A DNA stretch of 64,000 nucleotides from Mediterranea massiliensis (GCA_958402075.1 CATXSD010000002.1:1-64000), one strand, 5' to 3'; shown: positions 16,032 to 26,673, counted from the first letter of the stretch. Made by a program: numbers and translations. The notes: generated from the letters alone by a model not told the origin.

Positions 16032-18350
16032 TCAATTCTCCATCACCTCCGGCGGACAGTCCGAAGGCGAGCTGCCCCATTCGCGGTTGGGTTCCGGTCC
16101 CATCTCCAGTTCCAAGACACCGCCCTGCACTATGTCTGCATGACTCAGATAGTTCAGCGTATAGGGACGGCCGTTCAACGTAACACGCTGGATGTAGATA
16201 TTCCGGGCAGAAGCCCCCTTGGCCTTGACGGTAAACGGATGTCCTCCCTCGGGACACAGCGTCACAACCGGGAAGGAAGGACTGGCCAACATATAATAAG
16301 GAGTACCCGGACAGACCGGATAGAAGCCCATGGCTGCAAACACATACCAGGCTGACATCTGACCTGCATCGTCATTGCCAGCCAGACCACCGGGCGTATT
16401 ATGGTATTCCGTATCCAGAATGTGGCGTACAGCCTGCTGTGTCTTCCACGGCTGTCCGGCATAGTTGAACATAAAGGCCACCTGATGGCAAGGTTCATTG
16501 CCATGCCAATAGCGTCCTTCGGTAAACATGGAATCAAGCTTGGCAGCATAAACTTCCCGACCACCCATCAATGTCATCAGGCCATAGGGATCCTGCGGCA
16601 CATACCAGGTGTAATGGCATGGAGCCCCTTCGGTAATGAAGCGGGTGAAACGAAAGGCATTGTCGTCGTTCAGGAACGTACCATCGCCATGACGTCCTTG
16701 GGCATAACCGGTACGGGGATCGATAACATTCCGATAATTGCGGGCACGTTCCATCAAAGCCTGGCAGTCGTCCGTCTTTCCCAAAGAGGCTGCCACCTGG
16801 GCCAATGCAAAGTCATCGTAGGCATATTCCAGGGTACGCGACACCTGCTCACAGGTATGGAACGCATCGGGCACACTGTCCTCCAACGGAATATAGCCAT
16901 ACTTGACATACGAATCGAGGGCCCGTCGTCCCATACCATTCCGGTATTCCTCCAAAGTGGCCGGACGGTCAAAAGCATTCTTCCGCATGCCTTCGTAGGC
17001 TTTTTCCATGTCAAAGTTTGTAATTCCCTTTACCCAGGCGTCGGCCAAAGCAGCTGTTCCGTGGTCGCCAATCATGGCCGAGGTATAACTGTTCCAGCAA
17101 GGGAAAATGGGCATCCAGCCGCCTTGTTCGTACTTGCGTACCAGCGACTGCATCATCTCACCGCCCCGCTGCGGAGTAATCAGATTGACCAGCGGATGCA
17201 GGGCACGATACGTGTCCCACAGGCTGTAATCGTCGTAATATGTCTGTCCTTCGGCCAGTTGCATCACCGGCTTCCCGGTAGCAAAAGCCGGATAACGGCC
17301 GTCCACGTCGTTGTATGTACGCGGCAGGAAGCTGGCCCGATAGAAAGCACCGTAGAACTTGGCCAAGGCTTCCCGGTCATCACTCTCCACCTGAATGAGG
17401 CTGAAACGCCGTTCCCAGATATCAGTCAGTTCGTGACGGGTCTGCTCAAAGTCCCAGTGAGGAATCTCCGACAGCAGGTTGCGTTGCGCTCCGTCGGCAT
17501 CCACGAAAGAAGACGCTGCCTTCACGAGCACTTCCTCACCGGCAGCTACATCAAAAGACACATAGGCACCGACAGCCGAACGACTATCCTGCTGCAACGC
17601 AGCATCGGACAACGAATCGGCAGAAAAGGTTCCATAACCGCTGATTCTCTTCTGGAATTCTACTACAAAATGCCCACTGAATCCGGCCGGTTGTCCCCAC
17701 CCCTGATAGATGCGATGAACAGGATTATAGCCATAAATACGGTTGTCCACCGTATCGATGCACACAAAGCCCTGCCCTTCGTCGCTGTTGGGAGTCACCA
17801 CCAGATAGGCCTTGCCGGCCTGCTGATAGGTAAAGCGGAAGATAGCCGAATGCGAACGGGCGGTCAGCTCCGCCCGAATGCCCTCATCGGGCAGGGAAAC
17901 CGCATAATAGGCCGGTGTAGCCACTTCATCCGCATGGGAGAAACGGGTGGCACGCTCCCCGGCCTGGCAACGCAGGGTGCCATACAGCGGCATCAGCGTC
18001 ATGGAGCCGTAGTCCTGGGTACAGCCGCCTACAATCCAATGGGAATTGCGGAATCCCTGAAACAGGCTGTCGCGATAATAATAGGGGGCAATGCACTTCT
18101 CTTCGGAATCACGGGTCTGAGGTGTCCAGAAATTCATGCCATTGGGCTCGAGTACAGCCGGCAAGGTCTGCCCGTACTCTTCGGTATTCTTGCCGAACAT
18201 GCCGGCTGTCCGCGTCGTACTGGGCGCCGTACCCACCCGCGTATCTACATACGACAGCCGCGATACTCCGGCCGGCGCATCGGTACATCCTACGCCACAA
18301 CAAAGGCTGCATGCAGACAAACCTATAGCAATGAATACAGACCATCTCAT
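16032..18350 (-). CDS. GH92 alpha-mannosidase (canonical type), probable lipoprotein
   Basis: A 772-residue GH92 enzyme. The N-terminus is hydrophobic and Cys-rich with a possible lipobox at CGVGC (Cys22). The beta-sandwich domain opens with YVDTRVGTAPSTT, and the catalytic domain shows the standard motifs YYDDYSLWDTYRALHPL, TLEYAYDDFALAQ, GNEPCHQVAFMFNYAGQPWKTQ split over the sugar site, and GLAGNDDAGQMSAW near residue 657. These match exo-acting alpha-1,2/1,3-mannosidases of gut Bacteroides. Its ATG overlaps the acetyltransferase stop by 4 bases (ATGA), indicating translational coupling. Confidence 0.94.
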   Translation of the reverse strand: MRWSVFIAIGLSACSLCCGVGCTDAPAGVSRLSYVDTRVGTAPSTTRTAGMFGKNTEEYGQTLPAVLEPNGMNFWTPQTRDSEEKCIAPYYYRDSLFQGFRNSHWIVGGCTQDYGSMTLMPLYGTLRCQAGERATRFSHADEVATPAYYAVSLPDEGIRAELTARSHSAIFRFTYQQAGKAYLVVTPNSDEGQGFVCIDTVDNRIYGYNPVHRIYQGWGQPAGFSGHFVVEFQKRISGYGTFSADSLSDAALQQDSRSAVGAYVSFDVAAGEEVLVKAASSFVDADGAQRNLLSEIPHWDFEQTRHELTDIWERRFSLIQVESDDREALAKFYGAFYRASFLPRTYNDVDGRYPAFATGKPVMQLAEGQTYYDDYSLWDTYRALHPLVNLITPQRGGEMMQSLVRKYEQGGWMPIFPCWNSYTSAMIGDHGTAALADAWVKGITNFDMEKAYEGMRKNAFDRPATLEEYRNGMGRRALDSYVKYGYIPLEDSVPDAFHTCEQVSRTLEYAYDDFALAQVAASLGKTDDCQALMERARNYRNVIDPRTGYAQGRHGDGTFLNDDNAFRFTRFITEGAPCHYTWYVPQDPYGLMTLMGGREVYAAKLDSMFTEGRYWHGNEPCHQVAFMFNYAGQPWKTQQAVRHILDTEYHNTPGGLAGNDDAGQMSAWYVFAAMGFYPVCPGTPYYMLASPSFPVVTLCPEGGHPFTVKAKGASARNIYIQRVTLNGRPYTLNYLSHADIVQGGVLELEMGPEPNREWGSSPSDCPPEVMEN

Positions 18351-19432
18351 AACTTGATATATATTTTCTTCTTATACAACGGATAACCGGCAGCTGCCAT
18401 CAAGCCGACAAACAACAGGGAATAGACGGCAGAGGCCAGATAAGGATTGGCTACCAGCGAGTGGATGGCCTCATAGATGGGAGGTTTGATGCCTGTAGCC
18501 CCGATAACGATGGCCAGCACCTCGCTCAGCACATAGAGGAACAACGGATTCACCCCGAACACTTCAAAGCAACGGCACCAGTTCCGTTTACCTTTAAAAT
18601 CGATGAAATACATCAGTGTAGCCTGCAACATGGCAGCCAGTCCGCAGGTGGTCAGAGCAAACGTGGGCGACCAAATGCGCTTGTTCAACGGCAAAGCCTC
18701 CGTCAGCAGGAAGCCGACCGACATCAGCAGGAAGCCGGTCACAAACAAGCCGACAATCTTCTTGTCCAACGTATCAGCCTCCATAATCAGACGCCCGCAA
18801 CAAAAGCCTATCAGGGTATGGGCAATGGAAGGCAAGGTACTGAACAGACCTTCGGGATCGATGGGACTCTTCAGATACAAATGGTCGGCACCCAACACGG
18901 TACGGTCGATGACCGAAAGCAGGTTGGTCTCGTCGGGAGCGTACCCGTTGGCCGACAACAGGAATATGCCATAGCCGGCCAATATGACGCCAGCCAGCCA
19001 GCCCAGCCATTTATGAGGCATGTACAGAGCCAGAAAAGAGGCCGCACAATAACAAAGAGCAATGCGCTGCAAGACACCTGTCAACCTCAGATGAGCAAAA
19101 GGGAAGAAATCACCCTTACAAATATATTCGAACCAATGGATGGCAATGCCTATCAGCAATATCAGCAAGGTACGTTTCAAGATTTTCCGAACAACTGGTC
19201 CCGACGGTTCAAAACGAAACTTGCGAAGCGCGATATAGGTGGAAATACCCATGATGAACAGGAAGAAAGGAAATACCAGGTCGCAAGGTGTCATACCATT
19301 CCAGGCCGAGTGGCGCAGCGAATCGTATGACAGGGGGCCTCCCGCATTGTTCACTACAATCATGCCAGCCACGGTAATGCCCCGCAAGACATCGAGCGAC
19401 AACAATCTCTTCTTGGCCAATACTTCAGTCAT
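18347..19432 (-). CDS. HGSNAT/NagX-like transmembrane N-acetyltransferase (DUF5009/COG4299)
   Basis: A membrane protein of about 361 residues with roughly 10 hydrophobic segments. It has the family N-terminal motif RLLSLDVLRGITVAGMI and the conserved block RHSAWNGMTPCDLVFPFF, with His41 matching the acetyl-transferring His of human heparan-alpha-glucosaminide N-acetyltransferase (HASWNGL in that protein). Family members pass an acetyl group from acetyl-CoA across the membrane to terminal alpha-glucosamine. The ATG at 19432 is chosen because it has a strong purine-rich ribosome site (AGGAAGGA); an earlier ATG at 19450 overlaps the GH89 stop (TAATG) and would add 6 residues. It lies between GH89 and GH92 with coupling overlaps at one or both ends. 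Confidence 0.88.
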   Translation of the reverse strand: MTEVLAKKRLLSLDVLRGITVAGMIVVNNAGGPLSYDSLRHSAWNGMTPCDLVFPFFLFIMGISTYIALRKFRFEPSGPVVRKILKRTLLILLIGIAIHWFEYICKGDFFPFAHLRLTGVLQRIALCYCAASFLALYMPHKWLGWLAGVILAGYGIFLLSANGYAPDETNLLSVIDRTVLGADHLYLKSPIDPEGLFSTLPSIAHTLIGFCCGRLIMEADTLDKKIVGLFVTGFLLMSVGFLLTEALPLNKRIWSPTFALTTCGLAAMLQATLMYFIDFKGKRNWCRCFEVFGVNPLFLYVLSEVLAIVIGATGIKPPIYEAIHSLVANPYLASAVYSLLFVGLMAAAGYPLYKKKIYIKL

Positions 19433-19449
19433 GGTTCCTTCCTTCTTCA

Positions 19450-21615
19450 TTAGTCGTTCAATACCAGTTTGATAGCCTTCTTCGCCATTTCGATGCAATC
19501 GCCTTCAGGCTCGGCCGTATAAGGATTCTTGGCCAACGTCCAAGGTTCTTCCATGGCATAATAATCGAGCTTCACTTCGGGCTTGCCGTCCAGCTGGTCC
19601 TGCAACGTCTGCCAATAGGCTGCCCAGCGCTTGTAATAGAAATCGCGCAGTATACCGTTCCATTCCTTGTGGGCATAGTCGCGCAAGCCACCGTCGTCGG
19701 CACAGGTGCGGTTGCCCCAGGTCGTAATCTGTACACGGGCATTCCACTCATAGAGGTCCTTCTCTTCGGGAGTAGTTCCCAGCTTGCGGGCCTGCTGTAT
19801 CCAGCGGCCTACACGGAACTCGCTACGGGTAGCCAGCAGGCTGTCCTGCATCAACAACAGATCGAGGAAGCGTTTGGAGTCACGGGCAAAGCTCTTCTTG
19901 TCGAAGCTCTTGAAATCGGCCACCGTACGGTTGTAGACGATACGTGCCTCATCGGAAATGGACTGGCGGACGATATCGACCAAATCGTACTCAAAATTAT
20001 TGTTGCCCCGATACTTGTCGGCCACTTCCACCATCAGGGCAGCCGCCTGGGCAGTGGTGGTGGGATCATAATAGTTCTGCATCTTCGACCAGCTGCTGGC
20101 CTGGAAATTGTTCAGTGTGGGGCGTCCACAGAAGATGGACTCGTGAGGTCCCTGCTGGTTGTTGCCGAAAGGACAATTATAAATGCCGTTGGCAAGAATG
20201 GTCCACGCCTGCTCAATCTTGGCATCGCGCACGCCATAGCGGGCAAAGAGGTAATCCTTGAGCCAAGCTTCCTTGGTAAACTTCTCGGGACGCCAAGGCA
20301 GTTCGCACATCAACTCGAACATTACCGGATTGTTCTCCGAGCCTTCCATCGTCAGGCCGATACCCTTCAGATGAGCAGCCAGGGGATTGTTCTTGGTCAG
20401 ATAGAAGTTATTCAGCAACTGGTCCATACGGCCATGCAGACCAACATTACCACCGAAGTTCTCGAGCATACAGAACAGCCAGTCGTGCTGTTCGTATCCG
20501 TTGTCGCGCTTCCAGATGGAGGGAATGCCCCACATAGGACGGCATTCGCTGAAGAGGTCAAGTATCAGCAGATCACCGTTCTTCAGGTTCTTCATCATTT
20601 CGGGACGCGGATTTTCCGTCCATCCCTGTACCACCCAAACGGCCTTCGGGTTCACCTTTTTCATTTCGGCCATCACCGCCTTGCCGGCCGCGTCAAAGTC
20701 CACCTCATCGGCATTCTCCAATTCGTGGAAGGGGTCCATCGAATAATAGTCGGCCTTACCGAAAAGTTTCTGCTGCTCACTATAATAAAGAGAAGCGATT
20801 TCGCTGTAGCGAGGATCGGTAGGCTGCAGGAAGGCAGGACGGACAAAGCCGTTCCACAATTCCGGCTTTTCGATATCCAGACCCAGCTTCTCATCGGCAT
20901 CATGGGGTACCATGCCGCTATAACCGGGGAAGACCGGCTTGATGCCGTATTCCTTCATCCGCTTCAGGATTTTCTTCTGCAAGGCTTCCTGCTGGGCATA
21001 CCAACTGTCGGGATTGGGACCGCCCCAACCTTCCAGGTTGTTCATGGCCCACCAGGCCAGGAAAGCAGGACCGGCGATGAAACGGTTCACTTCGTCGCTG
21101 CTATAACCCAGCTTCAACAGCATGTTACGCCACACGCATTCCATGCCGACAGCAGCGAGCGGCAGGTTGATGCCATGCAAAGCCATCCAGTCGATTTCCT
21201 TCTCCCAACGCTCCCAATCCCAGAACGCCATGGTATAGGAATAAGTACAATAATTGAAATCGTAACGCAAACGCAGGTCTGTCTCCTTACGCAGGGGTTG
21301 GCTGACCGGCGGAAGCACATCGGGCAACTTGGCCTGCATGCCGTTCCAAGACAACTGGATACCGGCGTAATATTTCAGATACCAGTTAAGTCCGGTTGCG
21401 ATATTGACATAGGTATTGCCGCGCACCACGACCTTCGAACCTTTCTGATCCAGTTCAAAGAAGTCCTTGTCGCCTTTCTTCAACTCGATGACAAACTTAC
21501 GAGAAGCACCTTTGTCTATCCGCTCCAACAAGCCGTCTATCGGATTGGCCCAAGCGGCACCCATCGAAATAAAAAACAATAGAATAGTAAAAATAAACCG
21601 TCTCTTTCTCTTCAT
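19450..21615 (-). CDS. GH89 alpha-N-acetylglucosaminidase (NAGLU-like)
   Basis: A 721-residue exported enzyme that removes terminal alpha-linked GlcNAc. A signal peptide (about 1-23, ending AAWAN) is followed by the small N-terminal NAGLU domain, the (beta/alpha)8 domain with the signature LRLRYDFNYCTYSYTMAFWDWERWE, and the helical C-terminal domain. The two catalytic Glu residues are likely Glu298 in MDPFHE and Glu424 in LTMEGSENNPV, by comparison with human NAGLU. The ATG at 21615 gives the signal peptide; a longer open frame is rejected. It is the first gene of a five-gene operon and has a good promoter of its own. Confidence 0.95.
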   Translation of the reverse strand: MKRKRRFIFTILLFFISMGAAWANPIDGLLERIDKGASRKFVIELKKGDKDFFELDQKGSKVVVRGNTYVNIATGLNWYLKYYAGIQLSWNGMQAKLPDVLPPVSQPLRKETDLRLRYDFNYCTYSYTMAFWDWERWEKEIDWMALHGINLPLAAVGMECVWRNMLLKLGYSSDEVNRFIAGPAFLAWWAMNNLEGWGGPNPDSWYAQQEALQKKILKRMKEYGIKPVFPGYSGMVPHDADEKLGLDIEKPELWNGFVRPAFLQPTDPRYSEIASLYYSEQQKLFGKADYYSMDPFHELENADEVDFDAAGKAVMAEMKKVNPKAVWVVQGWTENPRPEMMKNLKNGDLLILDLFSECRPMWGIPSIWKRDNGYEQHDWLFCMLENFGGNVGLHGRMDQLLNNFYLTKNNPLAAHLKGIGLTMEGSENNPVMFELMCELPWRPEKFTKEAWLKDYLFARYGVRDAKIEQAWTILANGIYNCPFGNNQQGPHESIFCGRPTLNNFQASSWSKMQNYYDPTTTAQAAALMVEVADKYRGNNNFEYDLVDIVRQSISDEARIVYNRTVADFKSFDKKSFARDSKRFLDLLLMQDSLLATRSEFRVGRWIQQARKLGTTPEEKDLYEWNARVQITTWGNRTCADDGGLRDYAHKEWNGILRDFYYKRWAAYWQTLQDQLDGKPEVKLDYYAMEEPWTLAKNPYTAEPEGDCIEMAKKAIKLVLND

Positions 21616-21642
21616 GATATTATTAAAAAAGTTTCTACGCAA

Positions 21643-21672
21643 CAAAAGTAAGCACTTTCCTCTCCCTACAAG
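21643..21672 (-). promoter_or_regulatory. Promoter of the GH89 operon
   Basis: On the minus strand TACTTTTG (plus 21643-21650) fits the -7 consensus, with CTTG (plus 21669-21672) 18 bases upstream. It lies between the regulator gene and GH89, so the operon can be switched separately from the regulator. Confidence 0.6.
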
Positions 21673-21724
21673 TGGAAAATAGAAAACTTTGGGCAGAATA
21701 TAGTGAAGTGCGGACGGAATACTC

Positions 21725-24700
21725 CTACTTTTTCTTAAATACCTCGCTCGGCAGATAGCCAAAGAACTCCTTGAAACATTTCGTGAAATACTTGGGATCG
21801 TTGAAGCCTACTGCATAAGCAACTTCCGAAACATTGGCACTGCCATTCCCTTCCTGCAACATTCGCTGGGCCACATTCAACCGATAGCTTTTCATGAACT
21901 GGCCAATGGACTGACCCGCCAAGGCCTGCATTTTGCTGTTCACCAACGTCTTGCTATACCCCATGTCGCGAACGAAACACTCCAGATTATATTCCGAATC
22001 GGCAAAGTGCTGCTTCATCAGGCCGAGAGCCTTCGATATGAACTGCTGGTCGCGGGATTCCTCCTTGATGTGCAGTTCACCCACATCGTTACTAACCGAG
22101 AAACGCTTCCGATACTGATCCCTCAGTTTCAGCATATTGCGTATGCGGAGCAAGAGAATTTCTTCATCGAAGGGCTTGCACAGATACTCGTCGACCCCAA
22201 TTTCAAAACTTTTCTTTTCCTGCACCTGGGAAGAAATGGCTGTCAGCATCAGGATGGGGATGTGAGAAGTAGACAGATTTTCCTTGATCCGACGCGACAG
22301 TTCCATACCGTCCATCACCGGCATCATCAGGTCACTGACAATCAAATCGACATGATGCTTCTGCACCACCTGCAAGGCTTCCTCACCATTGGAGGCTTCC
22401 AGCAGCCGATAGTCTTTGGAAAGTAAAGAAGCGATATAGGCACGCATGTCGGCGTTGTCTTCCACCACCAGAATGTTGGCCCGCCTCGCCCCGTCTTCTT
22501 CCATCTTGGACGGAAGAACTTCTGCCCCACCGGCCACCGCCGAGGCTTCGCTGACATCGGGTTCGCATTCGCAGGCCAACCAAGGCATCAGGATGCGGAA
22601 AGAGGCTCCTTTCCCATGATTGTTGCGCGCATAGACGCTGCCTCCGTGCAACTCCACAATCCGTCGGCACAGGAACAGTCCGATGCCGGTACCGCTTTGT
22701 CCGAACACTGGATGTGCATCGCTCTTCTTCGACTGGAAGAAACGGTCGAAAATGCGATCCAGGTCACCTTCCACAATACCATACCCCGTATCGCAGACAT
22801 CGATATACAACTGACGACCGCCCTCTTCACCGCCTGCCAGCGAAGCGGCATAGACACGGATATATCCGTCGTCGGGGGTGAACTTGATGGCATTGGCTAC
22901 CAGGTTGACCAATGCTTTCCGCATGTAAGCCGTATCCAGAAGGACACAAGGATTTGCCATGTGGCAATACAGGCGGATGTCGATGCCCCGTTCCCTGGCG
23001 AAGACCTGGAAAGGCAAGAGCAATTCGGTGAGGAACTTTACCAGATGACAAGGCCTGCGGTCCAAAGCCACCTTATCCATGTCCAACTTGCGGAAATCCA
23101 TCAGCTCGTTCACCAGCGAGAGCAGGTAGCTCGAATTGCGCTCGGCAATCTGAAGCTGGGTGCGCACATCCTCGTCCTGCACTTCCTTCAACGCATGCTC
23201 TATCGGCCCGTGAATCAGCGTGACTGGGGTACGGAACTCGTGTGTAATGTTGGTAAAGAAAGCAATCTTCTCTTCAGTAACCTCCTTGACATGCTGGGCC
23301 ATTACTTCCAGCTGCTTGTTCTGAACGGCCAGTTCCTGTGTGCGTTCTTCTACCTTCTTCTCCAGAATGGCCCGTTGCCGACGATAACGGTTAATCTTCC
23401 GCCGGTACAAGATCCATACACCGACACATCCCAATGCCAGCAGTAACAGATAGAACCATACTGACTTATAGAAATAGGGGACAATGCGAACTTGCACCTC
23501 GGTCAGCTGGTCCGACCAGCGTCCCGTCTCGTCGGTAGCCCGAATCTGAAGGACATAGCTGCCGGGAGGGACGGCCGTATATCGCACGAGATTATCGCCC
23601 GGCTTCGTTTCGTTCCACTCTTCTTCGTATCCTTTCATGCGGTAAGCAAAGCGAATACGGGTATTGTTACCATAATTGCACGTAGTCAGTTCCAGCGTGA
23701 AACGGCTGTCCTTCTCGTGCAGGGTGATGGACGAAGCCTGCTGGATGCTCTCGTCCAGATAATCGCCACTGGAAGGATAAACGGCATTGCCGGCTATCGT
23801 AAGCGATGACAACTTCACCACTGGCTTCACACCGGCCATGGCCTTGTCTTCGGCATGTACCACCAGCATGCCGGCATTGGTAGCCAGGAAAATCAGGTCG
23901 CGTTTCGGCGAGTAGTGGATGCCGTTCCAATAGAATTGGGTGAAAGGCAGACCGTCGTCCCGACTAAAGTTGGCAAATGTCATGGTGCCTACATCCAGTT
24001 TGGAAAGGCCGTCGTCGGTCACCAGCCACAGATGCCCCTTCCCGTCCGAAGCCATTCCCATAACAGTATTGTCAGCCAAGCCGTCGCGGACAGTATAGTT
24101 GGCAAAACGGAAACGACCGTCCTCATCGTCCGTCAGGCGGTACAACCCACTACCGTTTCCACCCAGCCAAAGGGTGCCGTGTTCATCCTCGAGGATACAC
24201 GAAATTTTCTCCATCTTCATCGAAGACGGATCGTCCAACTTGTATTTCAGATAAGTGTATTTGAAGCGTCTGTGCGAACGGGCAAACGACAACAAATCCA
24301 CCACGACCACACCTTGGGTCGTTCCTATCCACAGGCGTTTCTTGCGGTCTACCGTCAGGGCATAAATTGCCTCAAACTCATTGTCCAGCCCGTCGAACAG
24401 TACCCGCGTAAACGTACCCTTCGCCTTGTTGAAAAACAGTACCCCACGGGTAGAGCCAAACCAAATGCCTCCGTTCAGCCGGTCTTCACAGGCGCTGTTG
24501 ATGAAATCGCCCTCCAGCGTCGGAATCTCCTCGCGTGTATAACGCTTGAAGTATCTGTTACCCGGCACATTCAGGTCGAACTCATTGATGCCGACGCCCC
24601 AGGTATAAGCCCAGAGATGCCGGTCCGAATCCATCAACAGGCCGTTAATGGTATTGTTACTGAGGGAGGTGAAATCGCCCGGAGAGAACGAATAGTGCTC

Positions 24701-25897
24701 GCACGTATTCTCCTCGGGATTCCACTGCACCAGTCCGTGTTCCACCACCCCCAACCAAAGATGTCCCAGTGAATCTTCGGCTATGGCATTGACGGGCGAC
24801 TTGACACTCTGGTTCATCGTCGGACAGGTCCAGAACTCCGTCTGCAAACGTTTGGGTGACAGCAGGTTCACGCCACCTGTTTCCGTTCCCAACCAAATGG
24901 TTTCGCCCATCGTACAAATGCAATTGATGGCATTGCAGTTGAGGGTGACCGCATCTTGCGAGCCGCTCTGGCGGATAAAGGAGAAGGTATCGGTGTCGCG
25001 ATGATACACGTTCACCCCGTTCAGTGTCGATACAATCAGCGAGCCGCGCTCCGTCAGCTTGATGTCAGTAATATACGCCTGGCTCAGCATGCCGGCCCGA
25101 TGGGTGGAATAGCGATAGCGTTTCAGCTCCTCGGTCTTGCCGTTATACTTGAACAGCCCCCGGTTGGTGCCTATCCACAGCCAGTCGCCGTCCGTCTGCA
25201 TGCAGGATATCCGCCAGTCTTCCGAATAAGGGGTCAGTCGGCCGGACAAGGGAGAAGCCTGAAGGCTATGTTCCCCTTTCTTCTTCAACACACAAATCCG
25301 ATTGTCCAGTCCGGCACAAATTTCTTGCCCGACACCTTCCATGGCCCGCACGGGCGACTGACACGACTTTTCCAGACAATAATATCCTCGGATATTTCCT
25401 TTTTTATCCAGCTCAATGCACCACACATTGTTGTTACAAGAAATCCACATGTCGCCCGACTCGTCTTTATAAATCCGATGGATGTACCCGCCGGACAACG
25501 CTCCCAACTCTTCTCCGGCATCGGCAAACAGACTCTCCTTGGTATACGTATCCAGATTGATAATTTCCAACCCGCCTTCCGACCCTACCCACAGCCGCTT
25601 GAAGTTGTCCTCACACAACGTATGCACGAAGTCGTTCTTCAGCCCCAGCGGAGCCGTCTGCGAATGGAAGGCCGTCACCCGATAGCCGTCGTAGCGTCCG
25701 ATACCATTATGCGTAGCCACCCAAATAAACCCGTCGGAATCGCAGATAATGTCATCCACAAAGCTATGGGGCATTCCTGCCGTTTCGGTGATATAATAAA
25801 AATTGTACTGGCTGAAAAAGCGGTCCTCGCTTTGCGCAAGAAGGACCTGCCGACCAAGCAGCAGGACAAGGGAAAGAAGCAGCAGTCGTAGTTTCAT
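21725..25897 (-). CDS. Hybrid two-component system regulator (sensor kinase/AraC fusion)
   Basis: A 1390-residue one-polypeptide signalling protein of the type that controls PULs. In order: signal peptide (1-21); a periplasmic beta-propeller sensor built from many Reg_prop repeats ([36 protein letters not shown] and others); a Y_Y_Y domain (about 722-805); a transmembrane helix (about 808-831); a coiled linker; HisKA with phospho-acceptor His886 in THEFRTP; an HATPase domain (N-box near 994); a receiver domain from about 1140 with phospho-acceptor Asp1189 in [11 protein letters not shown]; and a C-terminal AraC-type helix-turn-helix. It would bind a released oligosaccharide in the periplasm and activate PUL 1. 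Its ATG overlaps the upstream sigma factor stop (ATGA). Confidence 0.95.
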   Translation of the reverse strand: MKLRLLLLSLVLLLGRQVLLAQSEDRFFSQYNFYYITETAGMPHSFVDDIICDSDGFIWVATHNGIGRYDGYRVTAFHSQTAPLGLKNDFVHTLCEDNFKRLWVGSEGGLEIINLDTYTKESLFADAGEELGALSGGYIHRIYKDESGDMWISCNNNVWCIELDKKGNIRGYYCLEKSCQSPVRAMEGVGQEICAGLDNRICVLKKKGEHSLQASPLSGRLTPYSEDWRISCMQTDGDWLWIGTNRGLFKYNGKTEELKRYRYSTHRAGMLSQAYITDIKLTERGSLIVSTLNGVNVYHRDTDTFSFIRQSGSQDAVTLNCNAINCICTMGETIWLGTETGGVNLLSPKRLQTEFWTCPTMNQSVKSPVNAIAEDSLGHLWLGVVEHGLVQWNPEENTCEHYSFSPGDFTSLSNNTINGLLMDSDRHLWAYTWGVGINEFDLNVPGNRYFKRYTREEIPTLEGDFINSACEDRLNGGIWFGSTRGVLFFNKAKGTFTRVLFDGLDNEFEAIYALTVDRKKRLWIGTTQGVVVVDLLSFARSHRRFKYTYLKYKLDDPSSMKMEKISCILEDEHGTLWLGGNGSGLYRLTDDEDGRFRFANYTVRDGLADNTVMGMASDGKGHLWLVTDDGLSKLDVGTMTFANFSRDDGLPFTQFYWNGIHYSPKRDLIFLATNAGMLVVHAEDKAMAGVKPVVKLSSLTIAGNAVYPSSGDYLDESIQQASSITLHEKDSRFTLELTTCNYGNNTRIRFAYRMKGYEEEWNETKPGDNLVRYTAVPPGSYVLQIRATDETGRWSDQLTEVQVRIVPYFYKSVWFYLLLLALGCVGVWILYRRKINRYRRQRAILEKKVEERTQELAVQNKQLEVMAQHVKEVTEEKIAFFTNITHEFRTPVTLIHGPIEHALKEVQDEDVRTQLQIAERNSSYLLSLVNELMDFRKLDMDKVALDRRPCHLVKFLTELLLPFQVFARERGIDIRLYCHMANPCVLLDTAYMRKALVNLVANAIKFTPDDGYIRVYAASLAGGEEGGRQLYIDVCDTGYGIVEGDLDRIFDRFFQSKKSDAHPVFGQSGTGIGLFLCRRIVELHGGSVYARNNHGKGASFRILMPWLACECEPDVSEASAVAGGAEVLPSKMEEDGARRANILVVEDNADMRAYIASLLSKDYRLLEASNGEEALQVVQKHHVDLIVSDLMMPVMDGMELSRRIKENLSTSHIPILMLTAISSQVQEKKSFEIGVDEYLCKPFDEEILLLRIRNMLKLRDQYRKRFSVSNDVGELHIKEESRDQQFISKALGLMKQHFADSEYNLECFVRDMGYSKTLVNSKMQALAGQSIGQFMKSYRLNVAQRMLQEGNGSANVSEVAYAVGFNDPKYFTKCFKEFFGYLPSEVFKKK

Positions 25898-26484
25898 GGT
25901 ATCAGTCTATGATTCATTAATAACAATAAAAGAGGAAGATAGTCCTTCAAGCTCTGTGCCAAATGTTTTAGTGCCTGCTGAATGCGGTAATCCACCGTCT
26001 TAACCGACACATTCAGTTGTTCTGCTATATCTTTATAAGTCATATCTTTAAAACGATGCATAATAAAAGCTTCCCGATAGCTGTCGGGTAATTGCCAGAT
26101 AGCCTCACGCAATCGATGGCTCAATTCATCCAATGCACACAAATCAGACTCTTCCAATACTCCTTCAACAATATCCTGATAGAAATGAGTATCCGCATTC
26201 AGTTTTACCTGTTCCTGTTCAATGCGGTTGAGGGCTTTTCTATAAACCATCTTCAACAGATATTTTATCAGCGAAGTCTGTACGACATCCTCTTCACGAT
26301 GTTCCCAAAGCCACAGCATCGTGTCCTGCGCTATTTCTTCGGCACTTTCCAAAGAGACGAACCGTTTTCCGTATGCACACAATAAAGGATAGTATTTCCT
26401 GAACAGTTCATCAAAAGCCTTGGCATCACCCTTTTGTAACTTATTCAGCAATAACATATCCCTACGTGTAATTTCCATAAGCAT
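25894..26484 (-). CDS. ECF-type RNA polymerase sigma factor (PUL 2)
   Basis: A sigma-70 family factor of about 196 residues. Region 2 (KGDAKAFDELFRKYYPLLCAYGKR, AEEIAQDTMLWLWEH) and region 4 (LPDSYREAFIMHRFKDMTYKDIAEQLNVSVKTVDYRIQQAL) are both complete, joined by a short linker, with no region 1 or 3, as in ECF factors of Bacteroides PULs. Start is placed at MLMEITRRDM; a start 6 bases later or a longer one is possible. A TATTTTTG promoter core precedes it. Unusually, it is divergent from its anti-sigma factor, and its stop overlaps the start of the PUL 1 hybrid regulator. Confidence 0.92.
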   Translation of the reverse strand: MLMEITRRDMLLLNKLQKGDAKAFDELFRKYYPLLCAYGKRFVSLESAEEIAQDTMLWLWEHREEDVVQTSLIKYLLKMVYRKALNRIEQEQVKLNADTHFYQDIVEGVLEESDLCALDELSHRLREAIWQLPDSYREAFIMHRFKDMTYKDIAEQLNVSVKTVDYRIQQALKHLAQSLKDYLPLLLLLMNHRLIP

Positions 26485-26506
26485 CGTTTCGCGAATATTC
26501 CGTTTG

Positions 26507-26514
26507 CAAAAATA
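26507..26514 (-). promoter_or_regulatory. Sigma factor gene promoter, -7 element
   Basis: TATTTTTG on the minus strand fits TAnnTTTG, 23 bases before the chosen start. No clear -33 element. It suggests basal expression by the housekeeping polymerase. Confidence 0.45.
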
Positions 26515-26673
26515 GCTTTTTCGATGAGAAAGTATGTTATTTCTCGGAGTTTTTTTATTTCTCCATTCATCAGAGATACCCATTTCTGTACCGAATAATT
26601 AATAAAGGTTAAAACAAACATTCCGTTTAGGAACTTTGTTTTTTCACCTGTCTCTTTATCAAAAGAATCATTT

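Noticed and set aside
16401..18386. Long plus-strand open frame opposite the second GH92
   Set aside because: Antisense shadow of a well-supported gene; no family features in its translation.
19669..21582. Long plus-strand open frame opposite GH89
   Set aside because: Shadow of GH89; no independent support.
5283..21615. Heparan sulfate or heparosan as the PUL 1 substrate
   Set aside because: GH89 and an HGSNAT homologue fit, but no heparinase-type lyase, GH88 or sulfatase is present, and two alpha-mannosidases would be unexplained. Kept only as an alternative.
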